64,000 nt of DNA from Marinimicrobium agarilyticum DSM 16975 (lineage in GTDB: Bacteria > Pseudomonadota > Gammaproteobacteria > Pseudomonadales > Cellvibrionaceae): assembly GCF_000423345.1 (NCBI RefSeq), contig NZ_AUHU01000003.1, positions 248,001 through 312,000 on the forward strand, read 5' to 3'. The position numbers were made by a program, and so were the translations under genes. The notes under the pieces are model-generated. The model was given only the letters and a program-made list of their open reading frames with translations. It had not been told where the DNA came from and ran no database searches. Shown one piece after another: positions 17,897-26,920 of the stretch. Within the stretch, counting starts at the first letter, position 1. Every line of letters starts with the position of its first letter.

Positions 17897-19270
17897 ATGA
17901 AATCAATGATTCGACCGTTTAAGGGATGGGCCTTTGCCGCGTTGACAGTGGCCTTGGCAGCGCCCGCTCTGGCTCAGGAGTCGCTCGAGGCGCTGTATCA
18001 GAAGGTCAGTTCTGATGCGCGCGCCGAGGCCGCCTACAACAGCACGCGGGAGCAGGAGTTTCTGGCCCGGGCCAATGATCGCGAACAGATGCTCGAAGAG
18101 GTTCAAGCCCAACTGGCGGCCGAGGAACGTCGCCGGGAAGAAATGAAAACCGTCTTTGACGAGAACGAAACCGTGCTCTCGGATCTGACCGAACAGCTCG
18201 ACCGCCGGGTCGGAAACCTCGGGGAGCTGTTCGGCGTTTTCCGTCAGGTGGCTGGCGACATGCAGTCGATCTTCTTCGATTCCATTGTCTCAGCGGAATT
18301 TCCCGAGCGACTGGAGACCATTGAACGGCTGGCGGAGGCCGAGGAAGTTCCAACCATTCCCGAAATGCAGGAGCTCTGGTCGGTCATGTTGCAGGAAATC
18401 GCCGAGTCCGGGAACGTCAGCCGGTTCGACAGCGATGTGGTGCGGGCGTCAGGGGAAACCTACAGTACGCCAGTGGTCAGGGTCGGTACCTTCAATGTCA
18501 TTACCGAAGACACCTATCTTGACTACGAGTCCTCTTCGCAGGAACTGATTGAGTTGCCGCGTCAGCCCGCCGGCTCCGTGCGCTCCACCGCGGAGGAGCT
18601 CTACTCTGCCTCGGGAGATGCCACGGTTGCGTTTGCGCTCGACCCCTCGCGCGGTTCGCTGTTGGGCTTGCTGGTTCAATCCCCGAGCCTGGGCGAGCGG
18701 GTGCAGCAGGGTAAAGAAGTGGGGTACGCCATCATTATCGTGGGCATCATCGGCATACTCATTGTGATCGAGCGCTTGATCAAGCTGTCGCGCGTTTCCA
18801 AACGCATGCGCCGCCAGCTCAAGGATATGGAACACGCCGAGAGCGACAACCCGCTCGGGCGCATGATGCAGGCCTACTATGAGAATAAGCACCTGAACGA
18901 TCTCGATGCGCTCAGCAAAAAACTCGAAGAGGTCATTTTCAAGGATCTCGCGGAATTGCGCCGGGGTTTGTCGATTATCAAAGTACTTGCCGCCATCGCG
19001 CCGCTGATGGGTCTGCTGGGTACGGTCACCGGCATGATCGGCACCTTCCAGGCGATCACCCTGTTTGGCACGGGCGATCCCAAGCTGATGGCCGGTGGTA
19101 TCTCACAAGCGTTGATTACCACCGTGCTCGGCCTGGTTGTCGCCATCCCCTTGTTGCTCTCCAGCAGCCTGCTCAGCAGCCGGGTGCAGCAGCTGAGCAA
19201 AATGATTGGCGAGCAGGCCTCGGGCATGATCGCCGATAAAGCGGTCGACATTGCCAAGACCAAAGCTTAA
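17897..19270 (+). CDS. TtpC-like MotA/TolQ/ExbB proton channel family protein
   Basis: 457 residues. A cleavable signal (ends near APALA-Q) precedes a large coiled-coil periplasmic domain (about 30-270). Three transmembrane segments follow: around GYAIIIVGIIGILIVIERL, and the ExbB/TolQ pair in IAPLMGLLGTVTGMIGTFQ and ALITTVLGLVVAIPLLL. This is the architecture of TtpC, the third component of TonB2-type systems. It should interact with the smaller ExbB that follows after 12 bases. Confidence 0.92.
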   Translation: MKSMIRPFKGWAFAALTVALAAPALAQESLEALYQKVSSDARAEAAYNSTREQEFLARANDREQMLEEVQAQLAAEERRREEMKTVFDENETVLSDLTEQLDRRVGNLGELFGVFRQVAGDMQSIFFDSIVSAEFPERLETIERLAEAEEVPTIPEMQELWSVMLQEIAESGNVSRFDSDVVRASGETYSTPVVRVGTFNVITEDTYLDYESSSQELIELPRQPAGSVRSTAEELYSASGDATVAFALDPSRGSLLGLLVQSPSLGERVQQGKEVGYAIIIVGIIGILIVIERLIKLSRVSKRMRRQLKDMEHAESDNPLGRMMQAYYENKHLNDLDALSKKLEEVIFKDLAELRRGLSIIKVLAAIAPLMGLLGTVTGMIGTFQAITLFGTGDPKLMAGGISQALITTVLGLVVAIPLLLSSSLLSSRVQQLSKMIGEQASGMIADKAVDIAKTKA

Positions 19271-19282
19271 GCGGAGGCCGAG

Positions 19283-19798
19283 ATGGAAGTCTTATCCAAA
19301 CTGACCGACTTCCTGGATGCCGGTGGTGATGTGCTCTGGGTCATTCTGGCCGTCACCATCTGGCTCTGGTGCCTGATCGTCGAGCGCTACTGGTTCTTCC
19401 TGCGCGAGTTGCCGGAGAACCGGTCGGGCCAGCTCAATCATTGGCGGGAAGTCAGCGGCGGTTCGCGCTGGTTCAACCAGCAAAAACGCCGCCAGCTTTT
19501 CTCTGAAGTGGAGTGCTCGATGCTACGCAACCTGAAGCTGATCACCGCGCTGATTGCATTGCTGCCCATGCTCGGGTTGCTCGGCACCGTGACCGGCATG
19601 ATCCAGGTCTTTGATGTGATGGCGTACATGGGTTCCGGGAACCCACGCGCTATGGCGGATGGCGTCAGTGCCGCCACCATTCCCACTATGGCGGGCATGG
19701 TGGTGGCGATTCTCGCCATCCCTTTTGCGACGGAGCTGAACCGTCGCTACCAGCGCGAACGGCGGCGCTTGCATACCGCCATGTCGCGCGACGAATGA
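19283..19798 (+). CDS. exbB: ExbB-type biopolymer transport protein
   Basis: 171 residues, the short ExbB2 form. An N-terminal transmembrane helix (VLWVILAVTIWLWCLIVERYWFF) is followed by a cytoplasmic loop and the conserved ALLPMLGLLGTVTGMIQVFDVM and AATIPTMAGMVVAILAIPFA helices forming the proton channel. It lies between the TtpC-like gene and exbD, all in one direction with 12- to 18-base gaps. It supplies proton motive force to TonB for the receptor upstream. Confidence 0.93.
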   Translation: MEVLSKLTDFLDAGGDVLWVILAVTIWLWCLIVERYWFFLRELPENRSGQLNHWREVSGGSRWFNQQKRRQLFSEVECSMLRNLKLITALIALLPMLGLLGTVTGMIQVFDVMAYMGSGNPRAMADGVSAATIPTMAGMVVAILAIPFATELNRRYQRERRRLHTAMSRDE

Positions 19799-19816
19799 CA
19801 GGCCACCGAGGTTGCT

Positions 19817-20224
19817 ATGAGTGATAACCAGTTTTTCATGAACGAAGACGACGATAACGATATCGATATGACGCCCATGCTAGATGTGGTGTTCATCATG
19901 CTGATTTTCTTTATCGTCACATCGACGTTTGTTAAAGAGGCGGGCGTCGATGTCACTCGGCCCCAGGCGGATACGGCCGTACAGGCGGAGTCCAACAGCA
20001 TCCAGATTGGCATCGACGCCGCCAACCAGGTGTTTATGGACAAACGCCAGATCGACAAACGTGCGATTCGCGCCAATGTCGAGCGCGGCCTGGCGGAAAG
20101 TCCGGGAGCGGCGGTCATTATTGTCGCCGACCGGGATTCCAATACGGACACCTTGATTCAGGTGATGGACCAGGCCCGGCTTGCCGGCGCCGAATCGGTA
20201 TCGGTGGCGTCGGAGAATAACTGA
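19817..20224 (+). CDS. exbD: ExbD-type biopolymer transport protein
   Basis: 135 residues. The single transmembrane helix around DMTPMLDVVFIMLIFFIVTSTFV carries the conserved proton-carrying Asp (LDVVFIML). The periplasmic domain contains VEVxxxx-like VTRPQADTAV and the RDSNTDTLIQVMDQARLAGAESVSVAS end typical of ExbD/TolR. The stop overlaps the tonB ATG by one base. Confidence 0.94.
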   Translation: MSDNQFFMNEDDDNDIDMTPMLDVVFIMLIFFIVTSTFVKEAGVDVTRPQADTAVQAESNSIQIGIDAANQVFMDKRQIDKRAIRANVERGLAESPGAAVIIVADRDSNTDTLIQVMDQARLAGAESVSVASENN

Positions 20225-20868
20225 TGTGGGTGAAATATTCGGTAAGTTTGGGCGCGGCGGCGCTGCTGGGGTTGTTGATCTTTATCGGCATGCAGGTGCT
20301 GATTGCCACCGACGGTCGGTTCGCCGACGGCGGCGGTGACAGCCCGGCACTGAATTTCGTTCGCATCGATGCGGCGGAAGACAAGGTGGAAACCAAGGAC
20401 CGACGTACCCCCGAGGAGCCTCCGGAGCCGGACACGCCGCCGGAAACCCCCACCGCGGCGGTTCAGGATAACCAGGTGCAGAACCAGGCCGCACTGTCCA
20501 TGGACATGCCCAGTATGGATATGCCCCTGCAGACCGGCAGCGGTCCCAATATGGCGGGCCTCTCCGGGAGTGGTGGTACCGGCATGGGTGGTTTTGATTC
20601 GGATGTGATTCCGACGGTGAGAATTCCGCCGAATTATCCACAGCGTGCTCGTCAGGCCAAGCTCGAAGGCTACGTCACCATGCATGTGCAGATTCGCGCT
20701 GACGGCACGGTTGCGGATGTGGAGGTGGTCGACTCCAATCCGCCGCGCTTGTTCGATCAGGCCGCGGTTCAGGCGATGCAGCGTTGGCGCTTCCGGCCAA
20801 AAATGGTGAACGGCGAACCTCAGCCTCAACAGGCGCAACAGACCATTGAATTCAAGTTGGGAGAGTGA
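20224..20868 (+). CDS. tonB: TonB energy transducer
   Basis: 214 residues: one N-terminal membrane anchor (about residues 8-26), a short acidic/proline-rich spacer (PEEPPEPDTPPETP), a Met/Gly-rich stretch, and the TonB C-terminal domain. The C-terminal domain starts at IPPNYPQRARQAKLEGYV and ends at QTIEFKL. The short spacer is characteristic of TonB2-type proteins working with TtpC. Its placement makes it the dedicated transducer for the TonB receptor at 14641. Confidence 0.94.
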   Translation: MWVKYSVSLGAAALLGLLIFIGMQVLIATDGRFADGGGDSPALNFVRIDAAEDKVETKDRRTPEEPPEPDTPPETPTAAVQDNQVQNQAALSMDMPSMDMPLQTGSGPNMAGLSGSGGTGMGGFDSDVIPTVRIPPNYPQRARQAKLEGYVTMHVQIRADGTVADVEVVDSNPPRLFDQAAVQAMQRWRFRPKMVNGEPQPQQAQQTIEFKLGE

Positions 20869-20873
20869 CCGAC

Positions 20874-22124
20874 ATGCGTAATGTGATTGCCAAGTGCCTG
20901 CACCGCCTCTGTCGACCGCTGATGGTAGTGCTTCTTCTCGGCGGTAGCGCTTTGGCGTTTGCTCAGGGGGAGTCACTGAGCGGCAGTACCTACAACAAGC
21001 TCACGGATATTCAGGCGCTGATGGCCGAAGAAAAAACCGCGGAGGCACTCACCGAACTGCGCGAGCTGCGTGAAGCGGTGGACCCGGATACCATGGACCT
21101 GGCCATGGTATTGCAGATGCTCGGCTACCTCGAACTCGGTCGGGACAATTATCCAAAGGCATTGGAATTGATGCGAGCCAGCCTGGATATCGGAAAGCTG
21201 CCGGAGCAGATGAAAGTGGAGCTGGGGTACATGGTCGCCCAGCTGTACGCCGCCCAGGAACAGTTTGCCGAAGCCATCCGCTTTGCTCGGGAATGGTTTG
21301 AGACACTCGAGGACCCGCAACCGCAACAACTGATGTTCATGGCCAACCTGCTGGCGCAGACCGAACGCTATGCCGATGCGATTCCTTTTGCCGAGCAGGC
21401 GGTCACCATGACCGACGACCCCCAGGAGAGTTGGTACCAATTGCTGATCGCTGCCACCTTCCAGCTGGAGGAGTACGACAAGGCCGCCCGCTTCTTGCGT
21501 GGTGCGGCGGGTCACTGGCCGGAAAAACCCCAATACTGGGAGCAACTGGCCAGCGTGTACCTGATGCTCGAACAGCAGGACAAAGCACTGGCCAGCCTGC
21601 AACTCGCCTGGCGCAACGGCGTGTTGGAAAAGGAAAACTCTGTGCGCTCCCTGGTCCAGCTGGCTATCGCCGAAGGCATTCCCGATCGCGCCGGTCGTTT
21701 TCTGGAAGCGGCGTTCGAACAGGAATTGATTCCGCGCGAGGAGACGTTTCTCGGACTGAGTGTCAGCGCCTGGAACAGCGCTCGCGAATACGATAAAGCC
21801 GTGGCCGCGTTACAAGCATTGGCCGAAGCCACCGGGGAGGGTGACCCCTACCTGCGCATTGCCAACATCCGCGTGGAGCAGGCCCGCTGGGCCGATGCGG
21901 TGGCGGCCCTGGAGCGCGCGCAAAAACTGCCTCTGGAGAAACCGGGGCAGGTCTGGCTGACCCTGGGCATCGCCCTGACCGAACAGGAAAACTTCGAAGC
22001 GGGACTGGACGCCCTGCGCAAGGCGCGCGCCTACGATGACACCCGCGAGCAGGCCAGCGGTTGGCTCAAATACGCTGAAGGCCTGCGCCGTCAAAGTCGG
22101 TGGCAGAGTCGCAACAACAGCTGA
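20874..22124 (+). CDS. Tetratricopeptide-repeat periplasmic protein of the TonB unit
   Basis: 416 residues with a signal peptide (cleavage near ALAFAQ) and about ten TPR-like helical pairs (for example YPKALELMRASLDIGKLPEQ, YADAIPFAEQAVTM, QDKALASLQLAWRNG). ATG 20874 is preferred over GTG 20865 because GGGAG sits 10 bases upstream. The gene is the usual last member of DUF3450-TtpC-ExbBD-TonB clusters. It probably scaffolds the periplasmic side of the complex; in vibrios TPR partners of TonB2 systems are reported to be needed for function. Confidence 0.88.
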   Translation: MRNVIAKCLHRLCRPLMVVLLLGGSALAFAQGESLSGSTYNKLTDIQALMAEEKTAEALTELRELREAVDPDTMDLAMVLQMLGYLELGRDNYPKALELMRASLDIGKLPEQMKVELGYMVAQLYAAQEQFAEAIRFAREWFETLEDPQPQQLMFMANLLAQTERYADAIPFAEQAVTMTDDPQESWYQLLIAATFQLEEYDKAARFLRGAAGHWPEKPQYWEQLASVYLMLEQQDKALASLQLAWRNGVLEKENSVRSLVQLAIAEGIPDRAGRFLEAAFEQELIPREETFLGLSVSAWNSAREYDKAVAALQALAEATGEGDPYLRIANIRVEQARWADAVAALERAQKLPLEKPGQVWLTLGIALTEQENFEAGLDALRKARAYDDTREQASGWLKYAEGLRRQSRWQSRNNS

Positions 22125-22156
22125 GCCCGCTCTCTCATTTATTTGGAGTCACCTTC

Positions 22157-23071
22157 ATGTTCCATACATTCTTTCGACCGTTCCGTCTCGTCGTGACCGT
22201 GTTCTTCCTGTTGGCCGCCGGTATGGCCGATGCAGCCCAACCCAAGGCCCGCATCGCCATACTGGGTGGCACTTTTTTGAACGACATCATTTTTCATCGT
22301 GACGGTCTGATTCAATCCGAATTCACGATTGATACCAAGGTGGGAACATCCCCCACCATCTACTATGCCGAGCACAAAGGCATTCCGTTTTACTACATTC
22401 ATGCCCACGGCCAGGGCAAGTGGTTGGAAACCTGGGTGGCGCTGTACGACCTGGGCGTCGAGGAAGCCGTCGGCGGCGCCACCGCCGGCGCCATCAACCG
22501 CAGCATGGAAGTGTACGATTACATTCTGGTAGACGACTTTATCGATCTTAATATCGATCGGCCCATCAGCATTCCCCACGAAGTCTATCGGGACCCGAAC
22601 GCCATTCCCCTGCCGCGTTTCGTCCCGGCGGTGGATACCGACATTCGCGATATTCTGTTGGAGCAGACTCGTAAAGCGATCTTGGACAACCCCGACTACG
22701 AAGATATCAGTATTCACGATGGTGGCACGGTTCTGCAAAGTCGCGGCGGCCGTTTTGAAACTGTGGCCGAAGTGGAAATGATGGCGCGCATGGGCGGCGA
22801 CCTGGTCACCATGAACCTTGCCTCGGAAATGGCTTACTCGCGCATGCTCGGGATCAACTACGCCGCCATTGGCGTGATCTCCAATCCGGCCGAAGGGCGC
22901 GCGGACTGGGATTTCTCCCTGATGGAGGAACTCTACCCGCGCGTCAATCCATTGAGCCTGGATATCGTACTGGCTTCGCTGCCCGCCATCGCCAAACTCA
23001 AAGGCAAGCCCCGGGTGTCCGACGGCTTGATCAACCACCCCGAAATGACCTCCCAAAAGAAACAGGACTGA
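22157..23071 (+). CDS. Exported nucleoside phosphorylase / MTA phosphorylase family protein
   Basis: 304 residues with a signal peptide (hydrophobic LVVTVFFLLAAGMADA, cleaved near residue 26). The mature part has the PNP/UDP family II pattern: IAILGGTFLND, TSPTIYYAEHKGIPFYYIHAHGQ in parts, AVGGATAGAIN, DYILVDDFIDL, and the base-binding/phosphate block MARMGGDLVTMNLASEMAYSRMLGINYAAI in pieces. The start with GGAG seven or more bases upstream is preferred to a 22100 start inside the TPR gene. MTAP-like enzymes are normally cytosolic, so export is notable. It may release bases from nucleosides in the periplasm. Several normally conserved loops look altered, so activity is uncertain. Confidence 0.82.
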   Translation: MFHTFFRPFRLVVTVFFLLAAGMADAAQPKARIAILGGTFLNDIIFHRDGLIQSEFTIDTKVGTSPTIYYAEHKGIPFYYIHAHGQGKWLETWVALYDLGVEEAVGGATAGAINRSMEVYDYILVDDFIDLNIDRPISIPHEVYRDPNAIPLPRFVPAVDTDIRDILLEQTRKAILDNPDYEDISIHDGGTVLQSRGGRFETVAEVEMMARMGGDLVTMNLASEMAYSRMLGINYAAIGVISNPAEGRADWDFSLMEELYPRVNPLSLDIVLASLPAIAKLKGKPRVSDGLINHPEMTSQKKQD

Positions 23072-23075
23072 CTTC

Positions 23076-24155
23076 ATGTTGAAATTGACTAAATTTTCTG
23101 TGACCGGTTTGCTGTGTGCGTTGCTGCTCGGCGGCTGTGCCCAGCAGAGCACCAAGGCGCCCGAGCCGATCAAAATCAAATTCGTGGTGGTCTCCATGTT
23201 TGAGATTGGCGATGTGGAAGGCGACCAGGCGGGGGAGTTCCAGCTGTGGAAGGAGCGCGCAGATCTGGATACCGTGCTGCCTTTTAAAAACTCACCGCAC
23301 GATATTTACTTGAACGAAGAGACCGGCGTACTCGGTATCATCACCGGCATTGGCACGGCCTATTCCGCCGGGACCGCCATGGCGCTGGGGATGGACCCGC
23401 GCTTTGATTTGACCGACGCCTATTGGCTGGTGGCCGGGATTGCGGGCATTGACCCGGAAGATGCCTCCATCGGTTCCGCCGCCTGGGCCGAGTACCTGGT
23501 TGATGGCGACCTGGCTCACCAGATCGATATGCGCGAAGTGCCGGAGGATTGGGACATCGGTATTTTCCCGCGGCACACACGCAAACCCTATGACCCCAAC
23601 AAACCCGAACCCACGTTCGAAATGCTGAAGCTCAACTCCGAACTCTTCAACTGGGCGTTCGAGCTGACCAAGGACGCCGATCTGCCGGATATGGAAGGGC
23701 TGGAAGAACCCCGCTCCCTGTACACCGAGCACCCCAACGCGCAAAAGCCGCCGTTTGTTCTGAAGGGTGATCAACTGGCCGCCATGCGCTTCTGGCATGG
23801 GGAAATTCTCAACGGTTGGGCCAACAAATGGGTTGAATACTGGACCGAGGGCGAGGGTGAATTTGTTACCTCCGCGATGGAAGATACCGGGACCTTCCTG
23901 TCACTGAGCCTGTTGGACAATCTGGGCAAAGTGGACAAGGATCGGGTCATGGTGCTGCGCACCGGCAGCAACTACACCATGCCGCCTCCGGGCGTGACCG
24001 CGGTGGAGAACCTGCTGGCTGAAAACGACGGTTACGCCGGGCTGGATGCAGCGCTCGAAAGTGCCTACATCGTCGGTTCCGAAGTAATGGAAGAAATCCT
24101 GACCAACTGGGATACTTACCAGAATCGCATCCCCTCGGTGGCTGATTTGCCCTAA
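23076..24155 (+). CDS. Purine nucleoside permease (NUP) family lipoprotein
   Basis: 359 residues beginning with a lipoprotein signal (GLLCALLLGGC, lipobox Cys21). The rest matches the NUP family (PF06516): IKFVVVSMFEIG, GEFQLWKER, LGIITGIGTAYSAGTAMALG, DAYWLVAGIAGIDPE, GSAAWAEYLVDGDLAHQID, VLRTGSNYTMPPPG. The family was named from a yeast nucleoside uptake phenotype but the fold is that of nucleoside phosphorylases/nucleosidases. The gene starts four bases after the exported phosphorylase, so the two are translated together. It is likely an envelope-anchored nucleoside-binding or -cleaving protein. Confidence 0.85.
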   Translation: MLKLTKFSVTGLLCALLLGGCAQQSTKAPEPIKIKFVVVSMFEIGDVEGDQAGEFQLWKERADLDTVLPFKNSPHDIYLNEETGVLGIITGIGTAYSAGTAMALGMDPRFDLTDAYWLVAGIAGIDPEDASIGSAAWAEYLVDGDLAHQIDMREVPEDWDIGIFPRHTRKPYDPNKPEPTFEMLKLNSELFNWAFELTKDADLPDMEGLEEPRSLYTEHPNAQKPPFVLKGDQLAAMRFWHGEILNGWANKWVEYWTEGEGEFVTSAMEDTGTFLSLSLLDNLGKVDKDRVMVLRTGSNYTMPPPGVTAVENLLAENDGYAGLDAALESAYIVGSEVMEEILTNWDTYQNRIPSVADLP

Positions 24156-25343
24156 ATGCCTATGGACCCGCGCGCGTACACCTGGCGGCCTGAAAAACGG
24201 GCCGTTCCCGCCCCCGGTCGCGGCCCCCTGTCGGGACTGCGGCTGGCGGTCAAGGATCTGTTCCATATTGCCGGTATTCCCACCGGTGCCGGTAACCCGG
24301 ACTGGCTCGCCAGCCATCCGCTGCCCACCCGCACCGCACCGGTGGTCGCGCAATTGTTGAGCGCCGGGGCCGAACTGGTGGGCAAAACCCTCACCGACGA
24401 GTTGGCCTACAGCCTCAACGGCCAGAATATTCACTACGGCACGCCTTTGAACCCGCGCGCCAAGGACCGCCTGCCCGGCGGCTCCAGCTCCGGCTCCGCC
24501 GTGGTGGTGGCCGCCGGGGAGGCGGACATCGGTCTGGGTACTGACACCGGGGGCTCCATTCGCGTGCCAGCGAGCTATAACGGCCTGTTCGGGCTGAGAC
24601 CCACCCACGGCGAACTGAGCCTGGAGGAGACCGTCCCCCTGGCTCCGCGATTCGACACCGTGGGCTGGATGACGAACACTGCCGCCCTGCTAAAGCGTGT
24701 AGGGGACATCCTGTTGCCTGAGGATCTGCCAACCCGATCGAACAATGGCTCGGCCACTCTGGCGGTGTTGGTACCGGAGCAGGGCGGTCAGCCCCTCTGG
24801 CGCGAAGAGCATGACGCCTGGCTTCAGTCCCTAGACACCTCGGCGGTCGTTCTCCGGCGCATTGAAGTGAACGGCGACTGGCTCAACCACGCCAGTGACT
24901 GTTTCCGAACCTTGCAGGGGCGGGAAATCTGGCGCACCCATGGCCGCTGGCTCACCGAGCGCAAGCCGGTGTTCGCTCCGGACATACAGGCGCGGCTGCA
25001 ATGGAGCCGGGGCCTGACCGAGGCCGATGAGGTCGGTGCCGAGCGCGACCGGGCGCAGCTGTGTGCCACCATCGCCAGTTGGTTTGAAGGTGTGGAGGCG
25101 GTGCTCATGCCCACCACGCCCGGTCCGGCCCCGCGTCTCGATGCCGCCAGTGACCGGATTGCGGTTTATCGCAGCCAACTGATGGGCCTGACGGCCCCGG
25201 CGGGGCTTTGCAGCCTGCCGCAGTTGCATATGCCGGTGCTCGCGCGCGATGGGGCGCCCATGGGCGTCTCACTGTTGGGCGCGCACCGGCACGACAAGGT
25301 GCTGCTCGAATTGGCCCACACCCTGACGGAGACCCGCTCATGA
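24156..25343 (+). CDS. Amidase signature family enzyme (HpxY-like position)
   Basis: 395 residues. The Ser-cisSer-Lys triad is visible: Lys33 in RLAVKDLF, the GGSSSGSA loop (cis-Ser near 110) and nucleophile Ser134 in TDTGGSIRVPAS. No signal peptide. The start follows the NUP stop immediately, and the stop overlaps the next ATG (ATGA). In Klebsiella the uric-acid cluster carries an amidase (HpxY) beside the HpxW oxamate amidohydrolase. The same pairing here suggests action on oxalurate or another small ureide, but the general sequence would also fit other small-amide hydrolases. Confidence 0.85.
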   Translation: MPMDPRAYTWRPEKRAVPAPGRGPLSGLRLAVKDLFHIAGIPTGAGNPDWLASHPLPTRTAPVVAQLLSAGAELVGKTLTDELAYSLNGQNIHYGTPLNPRAKDRLPGGSSSGSAVVVAAGEADIGLGTDTGGSIRVPASYNGLFGLRPTHGELSLEETVPLAPRFDTVGWMTNTAALLKRVGDILLPEDLPTRSNNGSATLAVLVPEQGGQPLWREEHDAWLQSLDTSAVVLRRIEVNGDWLNHASDCFRTLQGREIWRTHGRWLTERKPVFAPDIQARLQWSRGLTEADEVGAERDRAQLCATIASWFEGVEAVLMPTTPGPAPRLDAASDRIAVYRSQLMGLTAPAGLCSLPQLHMPVLARDGAPMGVSLLGAHRHDKVLLELAHTLTETRS

Positions 25344-26920
25344 CCCAAGTGGCATTCAGTGCACCGCACCGCGAGGCGTCGAACATTGGGCTGAAGGTAC
25401 TGGAAGACGGCGGCAACGCGGTGGATGCCATGATCGCCGCTGCTGCGGCCATCAGCGTGCTTTACCCCCACATGAACAGCCTCGCCGGCGACGGCTTCTG
25501 GCTGATTCACGAGCCGGGCCACGCGCCCCGGGCCATCGACGCTTGCGGCACGGCCGCCGAGCGGGCGAGTATCGATTACTACCGGAACCAGGGGCTTGAG
25601 GCCATACCCGCTCGAGGTGCCCAATCGGCCCTGACCATGGCCGGCACTCTGGCCGGTTGGCAGCGGGCCCGGGAGCTGATCGGCGAAACCCGCCACCTGA
25701 AACCACTGAATGAACTACTGGCGCCGGCCGCTTCCCTGGCACGCGAAGGTGTTCTGGTGACGGACTCACTGGCTGCGGCCAGTCGCAAGGTAGCCGCCGA
25801 GCTCCAGGGGGAAGCCGAATACCAGTGGCTTTTTACCCGAAACGGACAACCGCTTGCCTCCGGCGACACCCTGCGCAATCCGGAACTGGGGGACTTCCTC
25901 GATCGTCTCGCCCGCCAGGGGCTGAAGAGCTTCTATCGAGGCGACATTGCCGACGATCTGGCGGCCGCGCTGGAGGCGGCGGGCAGCCCGCTGCGTCTGA
26001 CCGATTTCGAAAATTATCACGCCAAGCTGGTCACGCCCCTGTCGCTCACCACCCGCTTTGGCGAGTGTTACAACCTGCCGGCCCCCACCCAGGGGCTGGC
26101 CTCGCTGATCATCCTGGCCCTGTACGACCGCCTCTATCGGGACGATTGGTCTGAGGCGAAAAAAATTCACACCCTGGTGGAAGCCACCAAGCAGGCCTTC
26201 CTGATCCGGGACCGGGAAATCACTGACCCTCGCTATATGCGCCAGCTCGGCCAACTGTGGCTGGCGGACCAGACCCTGGACGAACTGGCCGGGCGAATTG
26301 GCGATACCGCCTCGCCCTGGCCGAGAGTGGCCGAGCCCGGCGATACCGTCTGGATGGGCTGCGTGGACCGCCGCGGCACCATGGTCAGCTTTATTCAGAG
26401 CCTCTACTGGGAGTTCGGCTCCGGTTTGGTGCTTCCCGGCACTGGCCTGGTCTGGAACAACCGGGGGCTGAGTTTCCGGTTGGATCCGAACCACCACAAC
26501 GCCCTGCGCCCGGGCGCTCGCCCCCTGCACACCCTCAACCCGGCTTTGGCCCTGTTCAACGACGGTCGGCGCATGGCCTACGGCACCATGGGCGGCGAGG
26601 GCCAGCCGCAAACCCAGGCGGCGCTGCTGACTCGCTACTGGTACGACGGAATGCCGTTGGATGAGGCCATCAGCCGCGGCCGTTGGCTGCTGGGCCGAAC
26701 CTGGGGCGAGACCGATGAGGATCTCAAACTCGAAGCCGACCTGGCCGACGCGGTAGGTGATGACCTGGCCCGAATGGGTCATCGGACCCGCACCGTGCCC
26801 TCGCACAGTGAGATGATGGGCCACGCCGGCGCGGTGGTTGCGCTCAACGGCGGCCCGGTCACCGCTGCCAGCGACCCGCGCAGCGATGGTGCCGGGCTGG
26901 TGGGGAGGTCCCCCGCTTGA
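25340..26920 (+). CDS. Gamma-glutamyltransferase-family Ntn-hydrolase, oxamate amidohydrolase HpxW-like
   Basis: 526 residues with the GGT fold: N-terminal EDGGNAVDAMIAAAAAISVLYPHMNSLAGDGFWL in pieces, YYNLPAPTQGLASL-like and EATKQAFLIRDREI blocks, then the autoprocessing site. The putative nucleophile Thr336 lies in GDTVWMGCVD, and the C-terminal GGEGQPQTQA motif follows. No signal peptide, unlike periplasmic glutathione-cleaving GGTs. HpxW of Klebsiella is a cytoplasmic GGT-like oxamate amidohydrolase, and the surrounding amidase, PucG-like and allantoate amidohydrolase genes match that pathway. The start is fixed by the ATGA overlap with the amidase. A plain GGT is the alternative. Confidence 0.8.
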   Translation: MTQVAFSAPHREASNIGLKVLEDGGNAVDAMIAAAAAISVLYPHMNSLAGDGFWLIHEPGHAPRAIDACGTAAERASIDYYRNQGLEAIPARGAQSALTMAGTLAGWQRARELIGETRHLKPLNELLAPAASLAREGVLVTDSLAAASRKVAAELQGEAEYQWLFTRNGQPLASGDTLRNPELGDFLDRLARQGLKSFYRGDIADDLAAALEAAGSPLRLTDFENYHAKLVTPLSLTTRFGECYNLPAPTQGLASLIILALYDRLYRDDWSEAKKIHTLVEATKQAFLIRDREITDPRYMRQLGQLWLADQTLDELAGRIGDTASPWPRVAEPGDTVWMGCVDRRGTMVSFIQSLYWEFGSGLVLPGTGLVWNNRGLSFRLDPNHHNALRPGARPLHTLNPALALFNDGRRMAYGTMGGEGQPQTQAALLTRYWYDGMPLDEAISRGRWLLGRTWGETDEDLKLEADLADAVGDDLARMGHRTRTVPSHSEMMGHAGAVVALNGGPVTAASDPRSDGAGLVGRSPA

